DNA of 16,384 bases, from positions 1 to 16,384 of the forward strand of contig WSUB01000118.1 in assembly GCA_019633425.1 (NCBI GenBank), written 5' to 3'. The position numbers and the translations under genes were made by a program. The notes under the pieces are model-generated. The model was not told the DNA's origin. It worked only from the letters and a program-made list of their open reading frames with translations, and made no database searches. This stretch comes from Tulasnella sp. 424 (taxonomy: Eukaryota > Basidiomycota > Agaricomycetes > Cantharellales > Tulasnellaceae). This document shows positions 1 to 7,965 of this stretch, one piece after another (positions within the stretch are counted from its first letter, which is position 1; every line of letters starts with the position of its first letter).

Positions 1-224
1 CTTTGGATGCGTTGTGAATCTGCCAGGAGATGACTCCATCGCTTGGTGCCTGGTGCGCGAACGGTGATTCGGCGATATGCGTGACGTGGGATGACAATGC
101 TGCACAAGATGGAATGGGTAAGGGCAAGGTTTAGGAGATACTCCTTCCTCCATATCTGCGCCGCAATCAAGTCCAATATTTCGGGAGGAAGGGTAATGAG
201 GCATACTGGATTTGAGTCCTGCAT
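1..224 (-). CDS. F-box-like protein, 5' end (runs off the left edge)
   Basis: An uninterrupted minus-strand frame opens with ATG at 224-222 and stays open to base 1 (74 codons plus 2 nt). About ten residues in, it reads ITLPPEILDLIAAQI, an F-box-like helix start. Then come NLALTHSILCSIVIPRHAYR and W-SHLLADSQRI. These line up position by position with the N-termini of the three F-box-like genes at the right of the window (DLLSFGLAHSSF, VVVPYYLRFREV, MWNYLAGDCQRL in the 12804-14581 gene). The family is inferred to act as substrate adaptors of SCF ubiquitin ligases, but that role rests only on F-box resemblance. It is diverged from the right-hand copies, so not a recent duplicate. The start is chosen because it is the nearest in-frame ATG before the F-box. 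Whether the gene is intact beyond the edge cannot be seen. Confidence 0.72.
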   Translation of the reverse strand, partial: MQDSNPVCLITLPPEILDLIAAQIWRKEYLLNLALTHSILCSIVIPRHAYRRITVRAPGTKRWSHLLADSQRIQ

Positions 225-513
225 CTGGATTGATCGTCGTCGGTATGAGCCGAAACGGATCTCCTAACAAACAAACAAATGTTGCTTGTCTACGCGCAAT
301 AAATCCCCAATTTCAACCGCCGAGCCGCCCGACGCTGGCCAGCGCTCATTGCAAATCCGTTTTCATCGAGCCTCTCAGTCTCGATATCTTCTTCTACAAA
401 GCAGTCGACCATGTCACCTTTGCTGCCCACCAAAGCCCAGCCGACCCAGGCTCACGATTATCCCGCATCACTGGCGACTAATAATTCGGCATCAAGCACC
501 TGACAAAACATTC
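225..513. other. Upstream region of the left-edge F-box-like gene
   Basis: No convincing gene is seen on either strand. A CT-rich stretch around 365-400 precedes a plus-strand ATG at 411, which opens a 30-codon frame (MSPLLPTKAQPTQAHDYPA...) closed by TGA at 501-503. It resembles a first exon or a truncated start but has no visible continuation. The segment probably contains the promoter of the minus-strand gene starting at 224. Confidence 0.3.
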
Positions 514-720
514 TCAGCGGCTATTTCTTTGGACGGTAGACTCGTCAAGGCGCCAGTGACAGATTAGTAGCGCAATCCGCGCTAAGATCTCATCTGAAGT
601 CGACTGTAAAGTCTGTTCCTTAGCCGTAATGACTATGGCCACGATGTCCTCGCGCGGCGGTAGATTGCCATTGGCGAGAAAGCCAAAGTCAGATGGTGAT
701 ATGGAGATTAGCAGAGGGTA
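514..720 (-). pseudogene. Unrecognised coding-like frame without a start codon
   Basis: A 68-codon open frame on the minus strand closes at TGA 516-514. It has protein-like composition, with segments such as LANGNLPPREDIVAIVITA, QSTSDEILARIALLICHWR and a polar C-terminus. The spacing of hydrophobic residues suggests amphipathic helices. There is no ATG at its upstream end, an in-frame TGA lies at 723-721, and no AG acceptor is obvious just upstream. I do not recognise the family. It may be the 3' end of a truncated gene whose upstream part has been lost, or a chance open frame. Confidence 0.22.
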
Positions 721-972
721 TCAGTCATGAGGGGGTTCGGACGGATAGGCGTGAAGAGAGACGATGTAGCAGCGCCGGTGTATCGCAATACGTACGGTGT
801 TAGCTGTGCTTAGGGGCCTTGGCAGGTGGTGTGTCGGCCGCAGGGCTCAGTCTAGGTGGACGAGCGAGGGGCCTCGGGCCGAGACCCCGAAAGCCTCGTC
901 AGACAAACTCAACCAAAGAGATTTGTATTCATTGCTCGTTTTGGCCCTTCTCTGAATTGCATTCCCTAACAG

Positions 973-1371
973 GATTCCACGCTGGAATTCGAGAAACGAC
1001 GCAACGTTCCTGTTAGATACGATCGTGAACTAGTTCAAACAACGCTCAAGGCGATGAAACGTATCAGCGAGATCAAGAAGCGGAGAGAACATCTGGTCTG
1101 GAAAACGAGGTCAGCATGACCCGCTACACCTCTTATTTCATCACTCATCCTATTTCAAAGAATGGCAGCAGCACGGGAGAAGCTACTTGCCTCACGGCGG
1201 AAGGTCAAGGAGAGGGACGCTGCGAAACAAGCTGGTCCAGTTACTTTGTGTGCCCCGGTTGCCTCCTCTTCGCCTTAAAAGGAGAAGGTCAAGACCAAAA
1301 TCAAGGTTGCATCGCGAAAGTCCGCCTTGGTGGCAGGTGGAGGTCGTTCGATGGGTATGGATCTCGACTGA
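973..1371 (+). pseudogene. RLP24: RLP24 (60S ribosome biogenesis, L24e family) 3' fragment with in-frame stop
   Basis: Exon 973-1109 encodes [20 protein letters not shown] then [19 protein letters not shown]. This matches the strongly conserved middle of RLP24, the nucleolar L24e-like factor of pre-60S particles. A 51-bp GT-AG intron (1110-1160) splits an AGA codon. The second exon continues RMAAAREKLLASRRKVKERD and ends KSALVAGGGRSMGMDLD with TGA at 1369-1371, a typical RLP24 tail. Two features argue that this is a relic. First, an in-frame TAA at 1276-1278 interrupts the basic region. Second, the N-terminal zinc-binding half (about 70 residues with the paired cysteines) is not recognisable upstream of 973. 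RLP24 is essential and normally single-copy, so an intact gene is expected elsewhere. The frame before and after the TAA is the same. Confidence 0.8.
1110..1160 (+). other. Intron of the RLP24 relic
   Basis: The 51-bp interval starts GTCAGC and ends TTCAAAG. Removing it restores the expected K-T-R-M-A junction. Retention of an intron means the fragment is a DNA-level copy, not a retroposed cDNA. Confidence 0.7.
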
Positions 1372-1445
1372 AGCGAAATTGTTACATTAGGTACACATGT
1401 ATTTCTTGCTTTGCACATTTACAACCCAAAATTTTGTCCATTCAA

Positions 1446-1600
1446 CTACCGCTTCTTGTACTTCGCCTCATTCTCAATCCGGATATCTGGATCCAGAGTA
1501 TTTCGCAACCCCAAGAGAGTCTTGCTGACAGCTTCCGTCGCTCCAATCATTGGTCGCTCTCCAGGGCCGAGAGCAGCCGGTCTCAAAACGCGACGTCCCT
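1446..1600 (-). pseudogene. ATG2: Fragment resembling the C-terminus of autophagy protein ATG2
   Basis: On the minus strand a frame ends at TAG 1448-1446 and reads RPMIGATEAVSKTLLGLRN, then TLDPDIRIENEAKYKKR. The order GATEA-SKTLLGLRN-LDP followed by a charged, E/K-rich end is how I remember the extreme C-terminus of fungal ATG2, the lipid-transfer protein of phagophore expansion. That comparison is from memory and not aligned. The frame is closed by a stop just upstream (around 1610). An AG just before the open stretch could be an old splice acceptor, but no further ATG2 sequence is seen beyond it. The stop lies 75 bp from the end of the RLP24 relic, in convergent orientation, like a normal pair of neighbouring gene ends. 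Confidence 0.5.
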
Positions 1601-1615
1601 ACCAACCATCCTGGA

Positions 1616-1832
1616 TCTACCAGAACCTGTACCTTACGGGGCACAATTTGCTTCCCCCATCCGCCTTGATCGAGAATGGCTCATGCCTTCCGAGCTGGAA
1701 CCGATTGAACTTGACTTGGACTCACTCCCCATCGCCGAACCGCGGGCAGTCGTCTCTGGTGACAATAGGCAATCCCAAAAACGCCCCGCAACGCCTCCTG
1801 GAGGCTCTGGGAAGCGGGCGAAGCTTGTATAG
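1616..1832 (+). pseudogene. Orphan 3' exon-like frame with basic C-terminus
   Basis: A plus-strand frame closing at TAG 1830-1832 has coding character: EPVPYGAQFASPIRLDREWL, then an acidic stretch (ELEPIELDLDSLP) and a basic tail, GSGKRAKLV, resembling a nuclear-localisation sequence. A possible splice acceptor (GGATCTACCAG) lies just before 1622. The same frame is nominally open back to 1116, but that part overlaps the RLP24 and ATG2 relics in other frames and is not protein-like. I do not recognise the family. It is best read as the last exon of a gene whose 5' part is missing, or as a chance frame. Confidence 0.28.
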
Positions 1833-2404
1833 ACGTGTTCGGTAGTATAGATTATCGTTATATTATGGTCTGCAGCTTGAGAGTTGGATCCGCCACGAGA
1901 TGTCGGGTGACTCTGCGGACGAAGATGGTGGCGATTGGCGATTGAGATGGCTTATGAAAGCTTGGACTGCGTGGTGTTTATCACTTCTGCGGGAGAAGGA
2001 GGTGGGGGCTCGCATCTTCGGGATCGTCGCCCTGGGATCGATCTTTGACTGCACAAAGGCAATACGACAGTCCAATGTTCTATGATGTACGCGGGTAAAT
2101 AATTGGGAGGTTGGAGAAATTCGTGTGACCATGTGGCAGGGTGTGGCATCGACTACGTTCCCAGACCATCCTTGACTGCCAAGCTGTAAGAACTCAGGGA
2201 GTTGACTAGAAAATTAAACAAATGTCCGTTGCAGAACGAACATGTGATTACACATGTTGCTGATTGGGAGCGAAGTATGGTCCCAAATTATCGGAACCAC
2301 CCGAGCATTTTCGGAGTTAACCGGTTTGCGGATAACGGAGGAGGATGGTCAGAATAGAAACCATCACCTATCATTCATTTAACAATAAAGGTCCATTGCC
2401 ATGC
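1833..2404. other. No gene recognised
   Basis: Short open frames on both strands (for example 1900-2085 plus and 1863-2132 minus) overlap one another, lack family resemblance and have no supporting splice structure. Nothing else was identified. Confidence 0.4.
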
Positions 2405-2418
2405 CGCTATTTGAAATT

Positions 2419-2542
2419 TATGGAAGGTTTTTCGGGACAGCTCCACTGCCCAGGCGTTTCGTGACACCGTGACTGGCTGTAAGGGTCCGGGGTCAGAGCT
2501 ATCGTAGATTATGTCATTATTCTCGGTCCTTCCGACAGGTCT
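2419..2542 (-). repeat. Inverted repeat, copy A (124 bp)
   Basis: The reverse complement of this interval matches 4374-4497 without gaps and with only 3 mismatches by eye, two of them G/A transitions. Beyond 2542 the similarity continues to about 2620 but is much weaker and gapped (for example CTCGCGTGCCCC against CTCACGTACCCC). The strand given is relative to copy B. It could be a terminal repeat of a DNA element spanning 2.4-4.5 kb, or one of two dispersed repeat copies. Confidence 0.85.
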
Positions 2543-2645
2543 AGTCACCGGCAGCACATTAGGCGGAATGTCGCCGGAGAAAGGGGCACGCGAGTAACCA
2601 GGGCGAGTGATGAGCCTTCGAGAGATTTCGATAGGTGAGAAAATT

Positions 2646-4280
2646 ATGAGTGTAATCATTGCTTGTCATTTTTCCACCACTAGATTATACCACAGGTTAT
2701 TCTCACCCACCATAGTCCCCGGAGCGTTGTCTGGAGGGATCTCAGCCTATTTGTTTCGGCAGCAGTGACCCTATGAACGACAGCTTGTCCCTGGTGAAAG
2801 CTCTCTCTGGAAACTAAAATTGAGATTCCCGTCGCTTAAAATCGACATATCCACCCTACTTTAGTAAAATCTCCTCCGTGTCTTTAGAGTCTGCACATAA
2901 ATGTCAGCCTGGATTCAATGTCGCGAGTCAGTAATTCCGTAGCGCGCGAACCGTGGAGTCGTGAGTCCGTAGAGGAGGTAGGAGTCGGATGATCTCCTAA
3001 GCAGCCGAATAATATAGTTAGAGTTTAGATAACACATTCTTGTATTTCTAAATGGGATAATGGTCTAGTGAAGTTTAAGAGAGGTCCTGATGCGTGAAGC
3101 ATTTTTGATAGCCGCTTGGTCGTGCAATGGCAGACACGCTAGAAATTGCTTGATGCGTCGAGGTCGTGCTAGATAGAATTCCACAAGTCTGATCCATTAT
3201 ATTCGAGCAGCTGGAAACACTTCTCGCGATGTTTCTTAGAGGGAAACGTTCCTATTCTAAAGAGACACGCTGATTCGACGTGGCTGTGGTTGTGACGCAG
3301 ACTTCTCAATAGTCTCCGTTGACATACTATATGTAGAAGTTTTGTTATGCTAAAGGTATCTTGAGAGTATCCTGATCGAAGGCTTTCTACTGATGCCAAA
3401 AGCGGAAGGGTTCGGTGAACTAGCGGTGGCGCTAATCCGAAGATGGCAATCCGAGAGCGACTTCAGACAGTCCTCAAAGAATAGTCATTGGGTTTCGTAA
3501 GTAGTTATAATGTGAAATGTAGCTAGGACTAGTACAGATATAAAGACGGGTTGGTCGTGAAATTCGTCGAAAATTTAGACTTGCTAGACCTAAAGGTCGT
3601 CAGCGTTGTCTGGAACCTCAAGAGCGCAAGTGTGCAGAGCCTTTTGGATTACTCGAGCAGCTCTAGCGGAAGATTCCCGAGCTTAAGACTCGGGGAAGAC
3701 TCGGGAAATTTCTGCTAGAAACCCGCCTCTCGTCATACACCTGCTAGTGTTTCTGGCACTTCGCTCCACTGGACGCTTTACCATCCATCTCTCACTCTCG
3801 TATCACCCACAAGTTAATTCAATACTACGTACGCGTACATACTCTGAGCCTTAACTACCATTCTACCCAAGTAGAATCATACCTACGGGGCTTACTTATT
3901 TCTAGTACGAATCCGGCGCGGGGCGACTTGTCGCTTCTCGTGGCTCGCCCGTGCGTTCCAGCCATCAACCCGCAACGTTCAATTCGTCGATTTTCAAGTG
4001 TTCCAACCTTCGATTTTGGTTTCTCGAAACGATTTCGAAGGGTGGACTGGCCAGATCCCCTGTCCACGGAGCAATCACCATAGAAAAAACTACATATACA
4101 TGTTACATTATAAGCGAGCAATCTTCCATGGTGTCAATTAGGGAGATCTTGATTACTAGAGTCACCATTCACCAAAAGGAGGTACCGAGAGCCCTTGAGA
4201 TGACCCTCTGGGAAAAAAGAACTGGTCAGATCAACTTAGTAGCATAGAGACGTATCAACGAAAAGAAGATCGACGACATT
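2646..4280. other. Gene-free interval between the inverted repeats
   Basis: I find no supportable gene on either strand. Open frames at 3169-3399 (minus), 3855-4121 (minus) and 3951-4247 (plus) show no family resemblance. The interval carries several GAGTC/GACTC-rich stretches (about 2925-2990 and 3685-3720). Around 3690-3715 there is a nested inverted repeat built from CCCGAG and CTCGGG. A short palindrome, GTACGCGTAC, lies near 3829-3838. If the flanking repeats are element termini, this would be a non-coding interior. Confidence 0.4.
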
Positions 4281-4373
4281 TGAAGAGGATTTCCTCACCC
4301 GCTAGAACTTTTTTTCAAACGCCCGTCACTCACGTACCCCATTCTTCGGCAACAAGCGGGCCCGGCTACCGGT

Positions 4374-4497
4374 AGACCTGTCGGAAGGACCGGGAATAAT
4401 GACATAATCTACGATGGCTCTGACCCCGGACCCTTACAGCCAGTCACGGTGTCACGAAACGCCTGGGGAGTGGAGCTGTCCCGAAAAACCTTCCATA
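4374..4497 (+). repeat. Inverted repeat, copy B (124 bp)
   Basis: This is the partner of 2419-2542 in opposite orientation, with 121 of 124 positions identical by eye. A weaker extension of the similarity runs back to about 4319. It ends about 105 bp beyond the stop codon of the minus-strand gene at 4603-6222, so it could lie in that gene's 3' untranslated region. Confidence 0.85.
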
Positions 4498-4602
4498 GAA
4501 ATTCTTGTCACTACATCTTCAGCATCAGATAGGTTGTCGCGCCCCCGAATGTATTGTGGTTCGGACCATCCGATCTCACGGCTAGGAGGAACAGAGATGA
4601 AC

Positions 4603-6222
4603 CTACGACGCGGATCTTCCCTCTCCACCCGGAGACGGGAAGACGTACACGCTTTTAATCACTCCATCTACCCTCTCCTCGATCTGCCTAGCAGAGGTCA
4701 GATCGCCCGAATCGCTATCATACGCGCGGGGAATCATCATAACACTAGACAGCTGGTAATTAGCGACCGAAACGCCCGGTAATCCAAGATTTTCATACCT
4801 CTTCGTCAGAAGTTCCAAGGCCTCAGTGGACTGCGCTTCCAGAGCTTCCTCGGACCCGGCTGGCTCGTCAAACTTTGCATAGCACTCCCGCGCTATCTCC
4901 AGTGCCCCTTTCCAGTCTACAGTCGGCTCCAAGATTTTCCGCGTCGTTGGCGTACTCGGCGAGTCCTGCATCTGGGAGGCCGAGGAGCGCCTGGGCGACG
5001 CCTCATCTTGTATAGGGGATGAGGTGGCCGAACTCTGTCCCATGCGGTCAGTACCGAGATTTAGGCGTACTGATGGGGCTCACAGGATTAGAAGATCGAC
5101 GCTTCAATGCCAGGCTGTCGAGGTATGAAGTCAAGAGAATGCTGAATATCGTGTTCGTAGCTGAGAATAAACCATGAGTGAAGTCGAAGGATTCGAAGCA
5201 GAGTAACGGGGCGCACCTTTCATCATGCCTTGCAGCAAGCCATCCCTTGTATCGAGGGCGGCCTTCACCTCTCCGACACGAAAGAATTTGCCGAGATTGG
5301 GATCGTACGACCAAAATTCGAACCTCGCCAGGTCTGTCAATAATCCATAGACGGGGAAGTCTTTATAAACCCCAGCCCGGTCCACATTTAGCTCAACGGC
5401 CGCTGAGAGAAAGAACTTATTGCATGAATTCGGCGTCCCAAGTAGAATAACCAATGGGAAAGACGAACACAGTAACTGACTGAAGAGTTGGGCGTGATTA
5501 GCCCCTGTATTGAGCTCTTGCTTGAACTCGAGGACAAGGAAAAGGACCTCGCCGTAGAGATAGATCTACACATAACCGGTGTTAGCGTCGCACGTAAATG
5601 TGCCAAAGACACTAGGCTTACTTCATGCTCAACCTCTCCTCCAGACGAGACCTAAGTAGCAGGCATCTCGTCCTCTAGTTTGTCCACTATCCGCCCATGG
5701 AAGCATGCCAAGACAGGGATCACGAGCTGAATGAGGAGCGGGTTAAAGCCTGGACCTGGTGACGAGCCTCGAGCAACGAACCGGATCAAAGATCCTGAGG
5801 CGAGCAGCTCCCCGGGTCTGATCACCCGGTTCTTGGTACACATCAATGAATCTCCAAGCAGTCGCAAGTAGAGGTTTAAAGAATGATGAAGGTAGCCGGC
5901 ACTTGCGCAATTCGAGTTGGCCGAAGTCTTGCTTTCTGAACTGGCGATGTAGGTTAAGCGATGGGTGCTCCGCCAAATCAGCCCACGTGGTTGACGAGAA
6001 CGATGCGAGAAGGTCTGTCTGGGCTTTCTTGAACGATGTGGTCTTGATGTCTGCCTGGATGGCGATGTGGGCCAGCAGTGTGGCCAGCCGGCTTTTATCC
6101 AGTCCAAGCACGACGTGAAGATCATCGGGATCAAGACCGAGATCGGCCCAAATAGCCTTGCCAGATTCGTCGTCGTCGTCGTCGCGATCGCGCTTGCGTT
6201 TGGTTTTCGAGTTGGGGGCCAT
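4603..6222 (-). CDS. Restriction-nuclease-like (EFK motif) fungal protein, five exons, one in-frame TAG
   Basis: Exons, in transcription order, are 6222-5782, 5726-5622, 5565-5217, 5160-5084 and 5034-4603; all intron phases are consistent and introns are 49-56 bp. ATG at 6222 has a good context (GCCATGGCC). The product, 467 codons, opens with a basic/acidic segment (KTKRKRDRDDDDDE). A helical domain follows (HVVLGLDKSRLATLLAHIA, FRKQDFGQLELRKC, around residues 40-115). A core comes next: GGEVEHEIYLYG, then FLVLEFKQELNTG with E195/K197. A later part reads VYGLLTDLARFEFWSYDPN and TNTIFSILLTSYLDSL. The E-x-K on a hydrophobic strand resembles PD-(D/E)XK nucleases. The layout resembles an expanded, uncharacterised agaricomycete family as I remember it. 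TAG at 5654-5652 (codon 172) interrupts the frame between MPAT and VSSGGE. It is either a nonsense mutation, or it is removed if the first intron extends to that AG, which also keeps frame. Function is unproven. Confidence 0.68.
5652..5654 (-). other. In-frame TAG in the nuclease-like gene
   Basis: The frame is continuous before it (VDKLEDEMPAT) and after it (VSSGGEVEHE), so a single base change would explain it. The sequence just before it, CTACTTAG, is also a plausible splice acceptor. A 130-bp intron from 5781 to 5652 would remove 24 codons plus the stop and stay in frame. Confidence 0.75.
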
Positions 6223-6620
6223 GGCTGTATTGGAAACCTTCCGCAAGCAGCCTGTGGCTGAACAAGTTCCCACGTAACCCGCTGAGGTAATCGAATGCCT
6301 GCCTCCCCGACTCGAAGTATGAGAGAGGGCCTTATTCCGTCAATTCGCAAACAAAAAATGTATGCATCATTATTCCCTCATTGATGACTCCAACTTTTGA
6401 TGTTGTTGATTGGAAGTAACTTCATAGCGGGCAAACGTTAATCAACTGGATGTACTAGGGGTGAAGCTTGTGTAGTGAAGTGGATGGCCCTGTGAGCCAG
6501 CTAGACGGGATATCAATCAAGAGTCGTTGAGCAAAACTTCGGTGAATAGGGGCTCGTCTGCAAGCGCCCCTATTATTGAGTCGTGTAGAGCCAAAGTTGG
6601 ATTGGCACTGACACGGTGAG
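6223..6620. other. Upstream region of the nuclease-like gene
   Basis: No gene is recognised. It should hold the promoter of the minus-strand gene starting at 6222. A perfect 9-bp inverted repeat (AATAGGGGC / GCCCCTATT, 12-nt loop) lies at 6545-6574. Confidence 0.4.
6545..6574. repeat. Short perfect inverted repeat (hairpin)
   Basis: AATAGGGGC at 6545-6553 pairs with GCCCCTATT at 6566-6574 around a 12-nt loop. Its function is unknown. It may be a remnant of an element terminus or chance. Confidence 0.5.
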
Positions 6621-6779
6621 TTGGGACGCTCAGTAGTATATAGCCCAAATGCACCACCAAATAATAAGGCTGAATTTGAACATGAAAGGGGTCATAGTTT
6701 TCACGATGATGATGAAAGACGATACATTGCTTATTCTGGGAGGAGAGGTGAAACTAGTAGACATAACGGCCGTTTAATC

Positions 6780-6836
6780 GATACGGGTGCGCACAAAGAC
6801 CGGATGTGGGCAGCATACGAAGGAAAGCGAAGTCAT
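6780..6836 (+). repeat. Diverged direct repeat, unit 1 of 2
   Basis: It shares GATCGGATG/GACCGGATG-type sequence and GTACGAAGGA/ATACGAAGGA with 8048-8104. In the plus frame both can be read D-x-GA-x-x-DRM-x-A-x-YEG-x-R. It is the edge of a decayed duplication covering 6.6-8.4 kb. Confidence 0.5.
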
Positions 6837-6887
6837 CTCACCGAGGAGATCTCGATCGCACTGAATGCAAGTCATGGAAGTATTTGA

Positions 6888-7965
6888 GGTTCAGTCTGCT
6901 CATCGGTGGAAACAGCACCGCGTTCCGGCAAGCATCTTGGCTGCGCTGGATCGGCTAGTATTCACTGAGCATGGTCCAGGAAACTTTCGCGAATAAACGA
7001 TTGTAAAAGCTAGCTTGAAAATATTATAGGTCATGTGCTTAAGGGTTACCTCATCACCTATTTGAAGTTTAGAGATCGTCTCATAGAGCCAGCGAAAGTC
7101 TTGCGAGCGTGCACTGCATCCTTAGCGCACTGCTAGTAGCGACCCAAACGAATGCCAGGTATATGGAGCGTATACGAATGTTTCCAGCACTTAGTAGCAC
7201 AGTATGGGGGGTACACATTCGGGTTGACGATCGTAAACGACTCCACCCCCCTTCTGATTGAACGCATTCGCTCTACCTTGGTTGCTATCATGACAATCAT
7301 GGAATAATGTCAAGATGATGCGGCGGTAGTCTACGGCTTCTTAGTATTCGGTTCGTCTGCGATAGAGTTCTGCGATAGAGTTCTCCTAGCGAGCAGGAGT
7401 CAGTAGCAATAAACTCGAGCGTCGACAAGAAGTAGGTGGCCAATATCGAGCCGGTAGCGGGCTGGCTTTCAAGTCCTTAGTCGCTTCCCTCCCATTAAAC
7501 GAATATGGTTCGTCGAAGGCCCAGAAACTTTCTCAATGAGTGGCCCTGAGCTACGAGAGCTAGACGTAGCTAAAGGAGGAACAGTGCCACAATAGCACTG
7601 TGCCGATCTGTCGTATGGATTGCTCAAGCTTTCGTCGGCATGTCCAAAGGTCCGCCTCCTGAAAGTCGGCAAGATGAGTATTGTGAATCCGTCAAAATCG
7701 GTCTCAACATGAGAACCTCTGCCCAAAACGGTGAGATTATCGCTACCCTTAACTTTAGAAGCTCTGATTTTTTTTGCTTACGACAACTCTCTGTCAGCCC
7801 GACTATATCGCTACACTTACCTTATGGGTTTGGAAAATTCCTCCAAGACAAGCCTCATGAATTTTTAGTTCGTGTCGACTCCTTCTAAACGACGACACTA
7901 GACCATGGAGCTCTTCCCAGCGGCCTGCCCCCAGTTACGCTTGCTAATATGCGTAGACTGCTGCC
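6888..7965. other. Decayed, partly duplicated sequence related to the 7966-8394 frame
   Basis: No intact gene is seen. Minus-strand pieces resemble parts of the frame at 7966-8394. The interval 7389-7470 contains GAGCAGGAGTC, CTCGAGCGTCGA and GCGGGCTGG in the same order as 8199-8297. Near 7505-7545 a frame reads LIEKVSGP, like MLEKVSGP at about 8180. The order of the pieces differs from that copy, implying rearrangement or several partial copies. Another minus frame at about 7130-7290 (VESFTIVNPNVYPPY) looks protein-like but is short. Confidence 0.4.
7358..7383 (+). repeat. 13-bp perfect tandem duplication
   Basis: TGCGATAGAGTTC occurs twice back to back. It adds a frame-disrupting 13 bp inside the decayed region and looks like a simple slippage event. 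Confidence 0.9.

Noticed and set aside
819..972. N-terminal half of RLP24 upstream of the relic
   Set aside because: A stretch with AGGTGGACG (R-W-T) and CGAAAGCC (R-K-A) vaguely recalls the RWTKAFRKA motif, but frames do not connect and no paired cysteine motif is visible.
973..1600. Helitron or other named transposon as the carrier of the RLP24/ATG2 fragment
   Set aside because: No terminal motifs, hairpin or transposase sequence could be seen at the ends. Capture is kept only as a hypothesis.
1116..1832. Single 238-codon plus-strand gene
   Set aside because: Its first half is an out-of-frame reading through the RLP24 intron and exon 2, and its middle overlaps the ATG2-like frame. Only the last part looks coding.
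2375..2659. Minus-strand ORF of 94 codons
   Set aside because: It coincides with inverted-repeat copy A. The same frame is not conserved in copy B, so it is not evidence of a gene.
6160..6190. CGT/GTC trinucleotide microsatellite
   Set aside because: It encodes the DDDDD run near the start of the nuclease-like protein and needs no separate explanation.
5652..6350. Minus-strand ORF of 232 codons
   Set aside because: Most of it is the wrong frame over exon 1 of the nuclease-like gene. Only its last 25 codons including the stop (exon 2) are real.
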